This document shows positions 1 to 7,699 of a stretch of 64,000 nucleotides of DNA, piece after piece (positions within the stretch are counted from its first letter, which is position 1; every line of letters starts with the position of its first letter). The notes under the pieces are model-generated. The model made no database searches, was not told the origin of the DNA, and worked only from the letters and a program-made list of their open reading frames with translations. The position numbers were made by a program, and so were the translations under genes. The stretch spans positions 42,138 through 106,137 of the forward strand of contig DERN01000013.1 of the NCBI GenBank assembly GCA_002360925.1, given 5' to 3'. This DNA comes from Flavobacteriaceae bacterium UBA3339. Its GTDB lineage: Bacteria; Bacteroidota; Bacteroidia; Flavobacteriales; Flavobacteriaceae.

Positions 1-1
1 A

Positions 2-1681
2 TACGAGGAAGGAATGAGTACTTGGATTTTTGAATGTTCTGATGAAACTTGGAATAAACTTCAATTCGAAGTTGAAAACGAAGCAGATACAGTAAACAAA
101 CTTTCGGAAATTTTTAAAGAAGAATTAGGCGGTCATCCGCTTATTACCAACAAATCGCATTGGCGTCAATTTCCGCATGTTACCAATAAAAATTGGTCTT
201 ATGAAAACATTGTTTTATTAGGCGACGCAAAAGCTACCGCGCATTTTTCTATTGGTTCGGGCACAAAATTGGCAATGGATTGCGCTATTGGTTTACACGA
301 CGCTTTAGTAGCAAATCCAACCAATGTGCAAGCTACTTTTAAACAATACGAGGCAACAAGACGAAATCCTGTTGAAATGATTCAGTATGCAGCAACCGTT
401 TCTTTAGATTGGTTTGAACATATGGATCGTTATAAGGATTTTCCCTTTTATCAGTTTTCGTTTGGTTGTATGACGCGTTCTAAAAAAGTAACGTACGAAA
501 ACTTACGTTTAAGAGATCAATCGTATACCAATAAAGTTTTAGAAGAATTTAAATCAATATATAATTTCACTTCTAATTCTCCAGCTTTTACATCTTTCAA
601 ATTAAGAGAACTATTGTTGAATAACAGAATTGCCATGACTTCTATGGGACAATATAAGGCAAAAAACGGAATTGTTAATGATTGGCATTTTCAACATTAT
701 ACATCAAGGGCTCTTGGCGGATTAGGTTTAATTATAACCGAAAAAACAGCGGTAACTGCTAACGGAAGAATTGGCGAAACATGCACAGGAATTTATACGG
801 AAGAACAAACCTTAGCGTGGAAACGCATTACCGATTTTATTCACGAACATACCAATACCAAAGTTGCTATACAATTGGGACACGCAGGCAGAAAAGGAAA
901 AACAACCAATGAATTGATTTCTGCATCGGCAATTCCTTTTTCAGAAGAAAGTATTATGCCTTCTGAAATGACTTTAAAGCAAATGGACGAAGTTGTTGAA
1001 CAATTTGCACAAGCTACAAAAAATGCAGAATCGGCGGATTTTGATATGATTGAATTACAAGCTCATCACGGCTTTTTATTGGCATCTTTCCTATCTCCAT
1101 TGACTAATATACGAACAGATGAATTTGGGGGATCAATCGAAAACCGTTTGCGTTTTCCTTTACGTGTTTTTAAAACTGTTAGAGAACATTTCCCACAAAA
1201 CAAACCTATTTCGGTTCGAATTTCGGCTTCGGATTGGGCAGAAAACGGAATAACTGAACAAGATGTTATTGAAATTGCAAAAGCTTTTAAAGAAGCGGGT
1301 GCTGACATTCTAAATGTTTCAACAGGAAATACAGTAAGCCATCAACAACCAAAAGCGGGAAGAATGTGGCAAGTTCCTTTTTCAGACACTGTTCGAAATA
1401 TTGCACATATTCCAACAATTACTGCAGGCTCCATTACCGATATCGATCAAATAAATACGATTATCTTAAGCGGAAAAGCAGATATTATTGCTTTAGGAAA
1501 ACCGCTTCTATTAGATCCTTATTTTGTAAGAAAAGCTCAAGCATACGAAGGTTTTGAAGCTAATGATATTCCAAAATCATACGAAAAAGGAATTGCTCCT
1601 TTATATGCTTCTGAACAGACCAATCGAAAGCAAACCGAAAAAATGAAACGCGCACTAAAACCTAAAAGCAATAAAAAATAA
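2..1681 (+). CDS. salicylyl-CoA 5-hydroxylase / OYE-type oxidoreductase fusion (5'-truncated by window edge)
   Basis: C-terminal about 559 residues of a two-domain flavoprotein; the frame is open to the left edge, so the first ATG at 14 is internal. Visible N-terminal part: the end of an FAD aromatic-ring monooxygenase, with the GD motif and following helix (GDAKATAHFSIGSGTKLA). From about residue 200 there is an Old Yellow Enzyme barrel with QLGHAGRKG and the SPLTNIRTDEFGGS segment that shape the FMN site. The family (anthraniloyl-CoA monooxygenase/reductase and bifunctional salicylyl-CoA 5-hydroxylase) is about 770-800 aa, so roughly 215 residues lie outside. Downstream gentisate dioxygenase favours salicylyl-CoA 5-hydroxylation to gentisyl-CoA over the anthraniloyl reaction; that choice is inference. 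Two bases separate it from the CoA-ligase gene. Confidence 0.85.
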   Translation, partial: YEEGMSTWIFECSDETWNKLQFEVENEADTVNKLSEIFKEELGGHPLITNKSHWRQFPHVTNKNWSYENIVLLGDAKATAHFSIGSGTKLAMDCAIGLHDALVANPTNVQATFKQYEATRRNPVEMIQYAATVSLDWFEHMDRYKDFPFYQFSFGCMTRSKKVTYENLRLRDQSYTNKVLEEFKSIYNFTSNSPAFTSFKLRELLLNNRIAMTSMGQYKAKNGIVNDWHFQHYTSRALGGLGLIITEKTAVTANGRIGETCTGIYTEEQTLAWKRITDFIHEHTNTKVAIQLGHAGRKGKTTNELISASAIPFSEESIMPSEMTLKQMDEVVEQFAQATKNAESADFDMIELQAHHGFLLASFLSPLTNIRTDEFGGSIENRLRFPLRVFKTVREHFPQNKPISVRISASDWAENGITEQDVIEIAKAFKEAGADILNVSTGNTVSHQQPKAGRMWQVPFSDTVRNIAHIPTITAGSITDIDQINTIILSGKADIIALGKPLLLDPYFVRKAQAYEGFEANDIPKSYEKGIAPLYASEQTNRKQTEKMKRALKPKSNKK

Positions 1682-1683
1682 GA

Positions 1684-3270
1684 ATGGAAGATACATTTGC
1701 TCAAGATCATTTGCCAAAAAATGATCTACAACCAAAGTATTCCTTTTTAGATTTACCTCAATTTAACCAACCAGAGAATCTAAATTGTGTAGAACGACTT
1801 CTTGATATCCATTGCAACAAAGGCAAAGGGAAAAATCCATGTATTTATTCTAATGATACATTGTGGACTTATCAAGATTTATTAGAAAAATCGAATCAAA
1901 TTGCACATGTGCTTGTTGATGATTTACATATAAAACCAGGCAATCGCGTACTTTTAAGATCATGTAACAATGCCATGATGGTTGCTTGTTGGTTTGCTGT
2001 TTTAAAAGTTGGCGGAATTGTTGTTGCAACCATGCCTTTACTTCGCGCAAAAGAACTCGAAACGATGATTCATTGTGCCGAAATAGCACATGTGATTTCA
2101 GATTTTTCTTTAGCAGAAGAAGTTCTTTTGATAGAATCAGAATTTGTAAAGTCTAAATCGTTTTTTGGAGATCAAAACTTTGATAAATTAGTAGCTTCAA
2201 AACCAAAAAAATTCCAAAATTATGCAACAAAAGCTGACGATATTGCTTTAATCGGATTTACTTCTGGTACAACTGGAAATCCAAAAATGACCGCTCATTT
2301 TCATAAAGATATTTTGAACATTTGCGAAGCTTTTCCGGCATTTTCTTTACAACCAACCGAAAAAGATATTTTCACTGGAACTCCTCCTATTGGTTTCACA
2401 TTTGGTTTAGGCGGTTTGGTTTTATTTCCGATGTATTATGGCGCAAGTACCGTTTTGATTGAAAAACCAAATCCAGATCTTTTATTGCAAACAATAGAAA
2501 AACATAAAGTTACTGTTTGTTTTACAGCTCCGACTGCTTGGCGTATTTTAACCGAAAAATCAAAAGAATATAACATTTCAAGTTTAAGAAAATGTGTCTC
2601 GGCTGGCGAAACGCTTCCCCTAAAAATTTGGGAAGATTGGTACGAAACAACTGGTTTAAAAATCATTGACGGAATTGGTTCTACCGAAATGTTGCATATT
2701 TTTATTTCTTCAAATAAAGAACAATACAAACCAGGTGCAACGGGAGTTCCGGTAACAGGTTACGAAGCAAAAATTGTAGATGAACAAGGAAATGAAGTGG
2801 AAAGAAATACTCCTGGAAGATTAGCCGTTAGAGGAATTACAGGCTGTAAATATTTAAACCGTCCCGAAAAACAAAAAGAATATGTAGAAAACGGATGGAA
2901 CATTACCGGCGATATTTTTACACAAGACGAAGACGGTTTTTTCTGGTTTATTGCACGTGGCGATGATATGATTATTTCTTCTGGTTACAATATTGCTGCG
3001 ATTGAAGTTGAAAGTGTTTTGTTAATGCACAATGATATTGCAGAATGCGCTGTGGTGGGTATTCCCGATGCTGAACGCGGTATGTTGGTTTGTGCAAATA
3101 TTGTTTTAAAAGATTCTGAAAAGGCTACAATGGAATTAAAGACAAGCATTCAAAACTGGTTTAAAGAAAAAGCGGCGCCTTATAAATATCCAAGAATGAT
3201 TAACTTTATGGAACGTTTACCTAAAACCGAAACAGGTAAAATTCAACGTTTTAAATTGAAACAACAATAA
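1684..3270 (+). CDS. aryl-CoA ligase (salicylate/2-aminobenzoate-CoA ligase type)
   Basis: AMP-forming acyl/aryl-CoA synthetase of 528 aa, the normal size for benzoate-CoA-ligase relatives. The P-loop FTSGTTGNPK lies near residue 195, GIGSTEMLHIF carries the A5 motif, and the C-terminal lid ends in PKTETGKIQRFKLK with the catalytic lysine. The family makes an aryl-CoA from the acid, ATP and CoA. Since the preceding gene is a CoA-thioester hydroxylase and the next a thioesterase, salicylate is the most likely substrate, with anthranilate or another 2-substituted benzoate as alternatives. Starts two bases after the hydroxylase stop, so almost certainly cotranscribed. Confidence 0.85.
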   Translation: MEDTFAQDHLPKNDLQPKYSFLDLPQFNQPENLNCVERLLDIHCNKGKGKNPCIYSNDTLWTYQDLLEKSNQIAHVLVDDLHIKPGNRVLLRSCNNAMMVACWFAVLKVGGIVVATMPLLRAKELETMIHCAEIAHVISDFSLAEEVLLIESEFVKSKSFFGDQNFDKLVASKPKKFQNYATKADDIALIGFTSGTTGNPKMTAHFHKDILNICEAFPAFSLQPTEKDIFTGTPPIGFTFGLGGLVLFPMYYGASTVLIEKPNPDLLLQTIEKHKVTVCFTAPTAWRILTEKSKEYNISSLRKCVSAGETLPLKIWEDWYETTGLKIIDGIGSTEMLHIFISSNKEQYKPGATGVPVTGYEAKIVDEQGNEVERNTPGRLAVRGITGCKYLNRPEKQKEYVENGWNITGDIFTQDEDGFFWFIARGDDMIISSGYNIAAIEVESVLLMHNDIAECAVVGIPDAERGMLVCANIVLKDSEKATMELKTSIQNWFKEKAAPYKYPRMINFMERLPKTETGKIQRFKLKQQ

Positions 3271-3281
3271 CAAAGAAAGAA

Positions 3282-3710
3282 ATGAACTATTTTATAAAAG
3301 AAGAACAAATACGTTTTAGACATACCGATTTTGCAGGAATAGTATTCTATCCGCGATTTTTGGAAATGCTAAACGATTTAGTTGAAGATTGGTTTGAAGA
3401 AGCATTAAACCGACCTTTTTCTAAAATCCACGAAACCAACGGCATACCAACTGTCGATTTAAAAGTACAATTTAAAAAGGCGGCTCGTATTAGCGATACC
3501 TTAATTAAAAAGCTTTGGGTTATTAAGTTAGGATCGGCATCTGTTATGTGTGGTTTTGTATTTGAACATGAAAATGGAGACGTTTGCTTACAAGGCGAGG
3601 TTACTTTGGTAAATGTTGCCATTGCCGAAGACAGAAAAGAAATAAAATCGGAAGCTTTTAACGAAGAAACCATTAAGAGAATTACTCCTTTTATCATTGA
3701 AAATAATTAA
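3282..3710 (+). CDS. 4HBT-family acyl-CoA thioesterase (putative gentisyl-CoA thioesterase)
   Basis: Hot-dog-fold thioesterase of 142 aa. The motif RHTDFAGIVFYPRF near residues 13-26 contains the Asp and Tyr-Pro-Arg pattern of 4-hydroxybenzoyl-CoA thioesterase relatives. Its place between the CoA ligase/hydroxylase and the gentisate dioxygenase suggests it releases gentisate from gentisyl-CoA, matching the described salicylyl-CoA route in actinomycetes (sdg genes). Preceded by an AAAGAAAG-rich spacer of 11 bp. The family call is firm; the substrate is inferred from the operon. Confidence 0.83.
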   Translation: MNYFIKEEQIRFRHTDFAGIVFYPRFLEMLNDLVEDWFEEALNRPFSKIHETNGIPTVDLKVQFKKAARISDTLIKKLWVIKLGSASVMCGFVFEHENGDVCLQGEVTLVNVAIAEDRKEIKSEAFNEETIKRITPFIIENN

Positions 3711-3713
3711 GTT

Positions 3714-4691
3714 ATGATTGATTTTAAAAAATTTAAAGCGGCTACGGTACAAACTTCTCCAGTTTTTTTAAATGTAGAGAAAACCATTGAAAAAGCCATA
3801 TCGTTTATAAAAGAAGCACACGAAAATGGAGCACAACTAATTGCATTTCCTGAAGTATTTATTGCTGGATATCCGTATTGGAACTGGATTATGACTCCTG
3901 TACAAGGTAGTAAATGGTACGAAGAATTGTATAAAAACTCGGTTGCTGTAAACGATGTAGCTATGCAAGCGTTATACAATGCCGCAAAAGAATACAAAAT
4001 AACAGTCGTTATTGGCATTAACGAACGTGGCGATAGTTACGGTGAAATATACAATACCAATTTAATCATCAATCATAACGGAGAAGTAATTGGTAAACAT
4101 AGAAAATTAGTTCCCACTTGGGCTGAAAAACTAACGTGGACAAGTGGTGATGGTTCATCGTTAAAAGTATATAATACAGAAGTTGGCCCGCTTGGAACCT
4201 TAGCTTGTGGCGAAAACACCAATACATTGGCTCGCTTTACTTTGCTTTCTCAAGGAGAGTTAATTCATATTGCCAATTATATTTCGTTACCTGTTGCCCC
4301 ACCCGATTATGATATGGCCGAAGCGATTAAAATTCGAGCTGCAGCGCATTCTTTCGAAGGTAAGTTGTTTACTATTGTATCATGTTCAACTATTTCGCAA
4401 GAAATTAAAGATGCTTTACGTGCTGATGTTCCAAATGTTGATGAATTATTAGATCGAAAAAGCAGTGCCTTTTCTGGATTTATCGGTCCAAACGGAGCCG
4501 TTATTGGTACGCCTTTAATTGATGAAGAAGGAATGGTATATGCAGATATCGATTTATCGAAATGCATTCAACCAAAGCAAATGCACGATATATTAGGACA
4601 TTACAATCGTTTTGATATCTTTGATTTACGAGTAAATGTGGCTCCTACAAAAAAAATCACTTTTGTTGATAAATCACAAGACAACCTATAA
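3714..4691 (+). CDS. nitrilase-superfamily carbon-nitrogen hydrolase
   Basis: 325-aa member of the nitrilase branch, with the Glu-Lys-Cys triad visible as E47 (AFPEVFIAGYP), K131 (KHRKLVPTWAEK) and C165 (ACGENTN). The GYPYW segment and CGENTN context resemble true nitrilases acting on organic nitriles more than omega-amidases. It starts 3 bp after the thioesterase stop and 20 bp before gentisate dioxygenase, so it belongs to the operon. None of the other steps needs a nitrilase, so it may supply the aromatic acid from a nitrile, or hydrolyse an amide, but the substrate is unknown. Confidence 0.85.
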   Translation: MIDFKKFKAATVQTSPVFLNVEKTIEKAISFIKEAHENGAQLIAFPEVFIAGYPYWNWIMTPVQGSKWYEELYKNSVAVNDVAMQALYNAAKEYKITVVIGINERGDSYGEIYNTNLIINHNGEVIGKHRKLVPTWAEKLTWTSGDGSSLKVYNTEVGPLGTLACGENTNTLARFTLLSQGELIHIANYISLPVAPPDYDMAEAIKIRAAAHSFEGKLFTIVSCSTISQEIKDALRADVPNVDELLDRKSSAFSGFIGPNGAVIGTPLIDEEGMVYADIDLSKCIQPKQMHDILGHYNRFDIFDLRVNVAPTKKITFVDKSQDNL

Positions 4692-4711
4692 CCAACTAAC
4701 AAACTTAAATT

Positions 4712-5827
4712 ATGAACGAAAATCATTCAGATGATCAATACGGTAGAGCGCGCGTACAAGACACGCCAGAGCTTGAAGCTTATTACAAAGAGCTTGAAGG
4801 TTTGGGTGCAGGCGCTTTATGGACGGTTGCTAACGATATTGAACCTTGGGAACCTAAAAGCAAATCCATTCCTATGTTATGGAAATACAACGATTTACGT
4901 CATTTGGTTTTAAAATCATCCGAGTTAGTAACTCCTGAACAGGCAGGTCGCCGAGTAGTTTATTTGGTAAACGAGAACCGCAAAGATGTTAGTGCTGCCG
5001 TGGGTTGGTTGTATACCGGTATTCAAGTTACACGTCCGGGAGAATTTACATCGGCACATCGTCATAAAGCTTCCGCACTTCGTTTTATTATGGAAGGCGA
5101 AGGTGGTTATACGGTTGTTGATGGCAATAAAATTGTGTTAGAAGTCAACGATTTTGTCATTACTCCTAATTCAACTTGGCACGAACATGGTGTTGAAGCA
5201 GGCGGAAAAACCTGCATTTGGCAAGATGGTTTAGATATTCCGTTGGTTAATGCGTTAGAAGCAAATGATTACGCGGTGTACGATGGCACGCAAGAATTGA
5301 TTGCACCATTAAACTATTCTCCAATGACGTACGGAGGCACAGGATTAATTCCGCCCGATAAAGAATGGAATAAACCTTATTCGCCTTTGTTTAAATATTC
5401 GTGGAAAGTAGTTTATCCTGCCTTGTTAGAAGCCGAAAAAGTGAATGAACCAAATCCGTACGATGGTATTCTTATGAACTATACCAACCCTTTAAACGGT
5501 GATCATGTAATGCAAACAATGGGTGCTTCGATTCAATTATTACCAAAAGGATTTAAAGGAAAAGCGCACAAACATACAGGTTCTTTTATTTATCAATGTG
5601 CAAAAGGAAGTGGCTATTCTATCATTAACGGAAAACGTTTTGATTGGGCAGCGCGCGATATTTTTTGTGTGCCTTCTTGGGCTTGGCATGAACATCATAA
5701 TACATCTGATATAGAAGATGCTTGTTTGTTTTGTTTTAACGATTTACCTGTAATTGAAAAGTTAGGATTGTTTCAAGAACGTATTTTTGAAGAAAATGAA
5801 GGACATCAAACAGTTAGTAAAGAATAA
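4712..5827 (+). CDS. gentisate 1,2-dioxygenase
   Basis: Bicupin ring-cleavage dioxygenase of 371 aa, close to the usual 340-390 aa. The N-terminal cupin carries the iron ligands in TSAHRHKA (H116, H118) and a later WHEHG; the second cupin has KAHKHTGSF and WHEHHN. Known reaction: gentisate + O2 -> maleylpyruvate, Fe(II) dependent, cytosolic. Its neighbours supply gentisate (CoA-dependent hydroxylation, thioester hydrolysis) and consume the product (FAH hydrolase, maleate isomerase), which makes the assignment strong. The family also includes 1-hydroxy-2-naphthoate and salicylate dioxygenases, a remote alternative. Confidence 0.88.
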   Translation: MNENHSDDQYGRARVQDTPELEAYYKELEGLGAGALWTVANDIEPWEPKSKSIPMLWKYNDLRHLVLKSSELVTPEQAGRRVVYLVNENRKDVSAAVGWLYTGIQVTRPGEFTSAHRHKASALRFIMEGEGGYTVVDGNKIVLEVNDFVITPNSTWHEHGVEAGGKTCIWQDGLDIPLVNALEANDYAVYDGTQELIAPLNYSPMTYGGTGLIPPDKEWNKPYSPLFKYSWKVVYPALLEAEKVNEPNPYDGILMNYTNPLNGDHVMQTMGASIQLLPKGFKGKAHKHTGSFIYQCAKGSGYSIINGKRFDWAARDIFCVPSWAWHEHHNTSDIEDACLFCFNDLPVIEKLGLFQERIFEENEGHQTVSKE

Positions 5828-5830
5828 TTT

Positions 5831-6010
5831 ATGAAAAAATCTAATCCATTACTTACATTTATACTATCATTTATATTCATACTTTTAGGTGTTAGACTAA
5901 TATCTAACAAAGATCAATTTTCAATTGTAATTGGATACATAAGCATTGTGTTTTGGTCTGCTTTATTCTTCGTAACACTTTACAAATTAATAATAAAAAA
6001 GAAAATTTAA
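5831..6010 (+). CDS. small two-helix membrane protein, 59 aa
   Basis: Small ORF starting 3 bp after the dioxygenase stop and ending 13 bp before the next gene. It encodes 59 residues: a short basic N-terminus, one hydrophobic helix (about 8-24), a short polar loop (NKDQ), a second hydrophobic helix (about 31-54) and a lysine-rich C-terminus, so both ends are probably cytosolic. I recognise no family. Tight packing inside the catabolic operon argues that it is expressed; a role in substrate uptake or membrane docking would be a guess. Confidence 0.55.
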   Translation: MKKSNPLLTFILSFIFILLGVRLISNKDQFSIVIGYISIVFWSALFFVTLYKLIIKKKI

Positions 6011-6023
6011 TATATTCCTTAAA

Positions 6024-6932
6024 ATGAAACTATTAACTTATTTAACATCAGATAACGAACAACGTGCAGCATTTGTACATAACAATAAAGCTGTTGATTT
6101 AGAAGATTTTGGAGAATTGACCAATTTTCCTTTACCAAATACCTTATTAGAATTGATTGATATGGGAATTGAAGTAATTGATGAAATCAATAGTTTGGTT
6201 GCAGATGTTTCTGAAGCTGAATTAAATGAAATTAGCTACGATTTAAACGAAATTACGATTGTAGCACCTATTCCTAAACCAAGAAAAAACATTATTGGTA
6301 TTGGGTTAAATTATACCGAACACGTAGCAGAAAGCGCAAGAACTTTAGATACGACAGGTAAACTGCCAACAAAACCAATCATTTTTTCTAAACCACCTAC
6401 AACGGTTACGGGGCCAAATACAAACGTACTTTTAAATACCAAGCTTACACAACAATTAGATTGGGAGGTTGAATTAGCCGTTGTTATAGGCAAGAAAGGA
6501 AAATACGTTGCGAAACAGGACGCATTAGATTACGTTTTTGGTTATACAATTTTAAACGATATTTCGGCGCGCGATTGTCGCAGAGAAGGTCAATGGATTG
6601 TTTCTAAAGGACAAGATACGTTTGCACCAATGGGACCTTTCTTAATCACAAAAGATGAGATTGAAAACCCTCACAATTTAAATCTTTCGCTAAAATTAAA
6701 CGGAGTTGAAAAGCAAAATTCAAATACGCAATTCATGTTGTTCAATATTAACGATTTAATTGAAGATTTAAGTATTGTTTTTACACTTGAACCTGGTGAT
6801 ATTATTGCAACCGGAACTCCTGCTGGCGTTGGTGCTGGTAGAAATCCGCAAGAATGGATGAAAAACGGCGATGTAATGGAATGTTTCGTTGAAGGTATTG
6901 GAACGTTAACAAATACAATAAAAGAAATTTAA
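6024..6932 (+). CDS. FAH-family acylpyruvate hydrolase (maleylpyruvate/fumarylpyruvate hydrolase)
   Basis: 302 aa with an N-terminal extension and a C-terminal fumarylacetoacetate-hydrolase domain (from about residue 85: IGIGLNYTEH, metal-binding acidic segment DWEVELAVVIG, ending GDIIATGTPAGVG). In gentisate pathways this family splits maleylpyruvate or fumarylpyruvate into pyruvate plus maleate or fumarate. No maleylpyruvate isomerase is present in the operon, whereas a maleate isomerase follows 1 bp later, so direct hydrolysis of maleylpyruvate to maleate + pyruvate is the better reading. Confidence 0.85.
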   Translation: MKLLTYLTSDNEQRAAFVHNNKAVDLEDFGELTNFPLPNTLLELIDMGIEVIDEINSLVADVSEAELNEISYDLNEITIVAPIPKPRKNIIGIGLNYTEHVAESARTLDTTGKLPTKPIIFSKPPTTVTGPNTNVLLNTKLTQQLDWEVELAVVIGKKGKYVAKQDALDYVFGYTILNDISARDCRREGQWIVSKGQDTFAPMGPFLITKDEIENPHNLNLSLKLNGVEKQNSNTQFMLFNINDLIEDLSIVFTLEPGDIIATGTPAGVGAGRNPQEWMKNGDVMECFVEGIGTLTNTIKEI

Positions 6933-6933
6933 A

Positions 6934-7686
6934 ATGAAAAAAACATATAGAATTGGTCAAATTGTTCCATCATCAAATATAACAATGGAAACCGAAATTC
7001 CTGCTATTTTTAGAGCTCGAGAAACCATTCTTCCTGAAAAATTCACGTTTCATTCAAGCAGAATGCGCATGAAAAAGGTAACCAAAGAAGAATTAGAGGC
7101 AATGGATGCCATGAGTTTAAAATGTGCTACCGAATTATCTGATGCACATGTTGATGTAATGGGTTACGCTTGTTTAGTTGCCATAATGAGTATGGGTAAA
7201 GGCTATCATTGTGTATCTGAAGTAAACCTACATCAAGAAACCGTAGCAAACGATTTTCCTACACCTATTGTAACTTCGGCAGGTGCTTTAATTAATGGAT
7301 TGAATGTTTTAGGTGCTAAAACTATTTCAGTAATTACACCTTATATGCGTCCGTTAACTGATTTAGTTGTCAATTATATCGAACATCAAGGTATTAAAGT
7401 AAAAGAAAGTATTGCCCTTGAAATTCCAGATAATTTAGAAGTTGCAGCTCAAGATCCAATGAATTTACTGCAAATTTATAAGCAATTAGATTTAACAGGA
7501 ATTGATGTATTGGTGGTTTCGGCTTGCGTGCAAATGCCTTCGTTAGAGGCTATTGATTTAATTGAAAAAGAAATCGGTATTCCTGTTACGTCGGCTGCGG
7601 TTTGTACAACGTACGAAATGATGAAAAAATTAGGTTTAGAAGCCAAAGCACCTATTGGTGGTACATTATTAAACGGGAACTTTTAA
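6934..7686 (+). CDS. maleate cis-trans isomerase
   Basis: 250-aa Asp/Glu racemase-superfamily protein of the maleate isomerase (NicF/MaiA) type. The N-terminus has VPSSNITMETE, and the two conserved cysteines appear as C80 (MGYACLVAIMSMG) and C198 (VSACVQMPS). Known reaction: maleate -> fumarate without cofactor. As last gene of the gentisate operon it would convert maleate from direct maleylpyruvate hydrolysis into a TCA-cycle acid. Its stop codon sits inside a strong palindromic terminator. Arylmalonate decarboxylases are the closest alternative family but do not fit the context. Confidence 0.85.
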   Translation: MKKTYRIGQIVPSSNITMETEIPAIFRARETILPEKFTFHSSRMRMKKVTKEELEAMDAMSLKCATELSDAHVDVMGYACLVAIMSMGKGYHCVSEVNLHQETVANDFPTPIVTSAGALINGLNVLGAKTISVITPYMRPLTDLVVNYIEHQGIKVKESIALEIPDNLEVAAQDPMNLLQIYKQLDLTGIDVLVVSACVQMPSLEAIDLIEKEIGIPVTSAAVCTTYEMMKKLGLEAKAPIGGTLLNGNF

Positions 7687-7698
7687 AAGTTCCCGTTT
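7671..7698. terminator. bidirectional intrinsic terminator
   Basis: Perfect palindrome AAACGGGAAC/GTTCCCGTTT around TTTTAAAA, followed by T's on the plus strand. It contains the maleate isomerase stop and abuts the recN stop, so it can end both converging transcripts. Confidence 0.8.
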
Positions 7699-7699
7699 T

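Noticed and set aside
2..1681. First gene as an intact 555-aa protein starting at 14
   Set aside because: The frame is open to the window edge, the protein begins in the middle of an FAD monooxygenase domain, and family members are about 215 residues longer.
3707..4018. Minus-strand ORF opposite the nitrilase start
   Set aside because: It is the antisense shadow of a well-supported nitrilase gene, without its own promoter, ribosome-binding site or recognisable domain.
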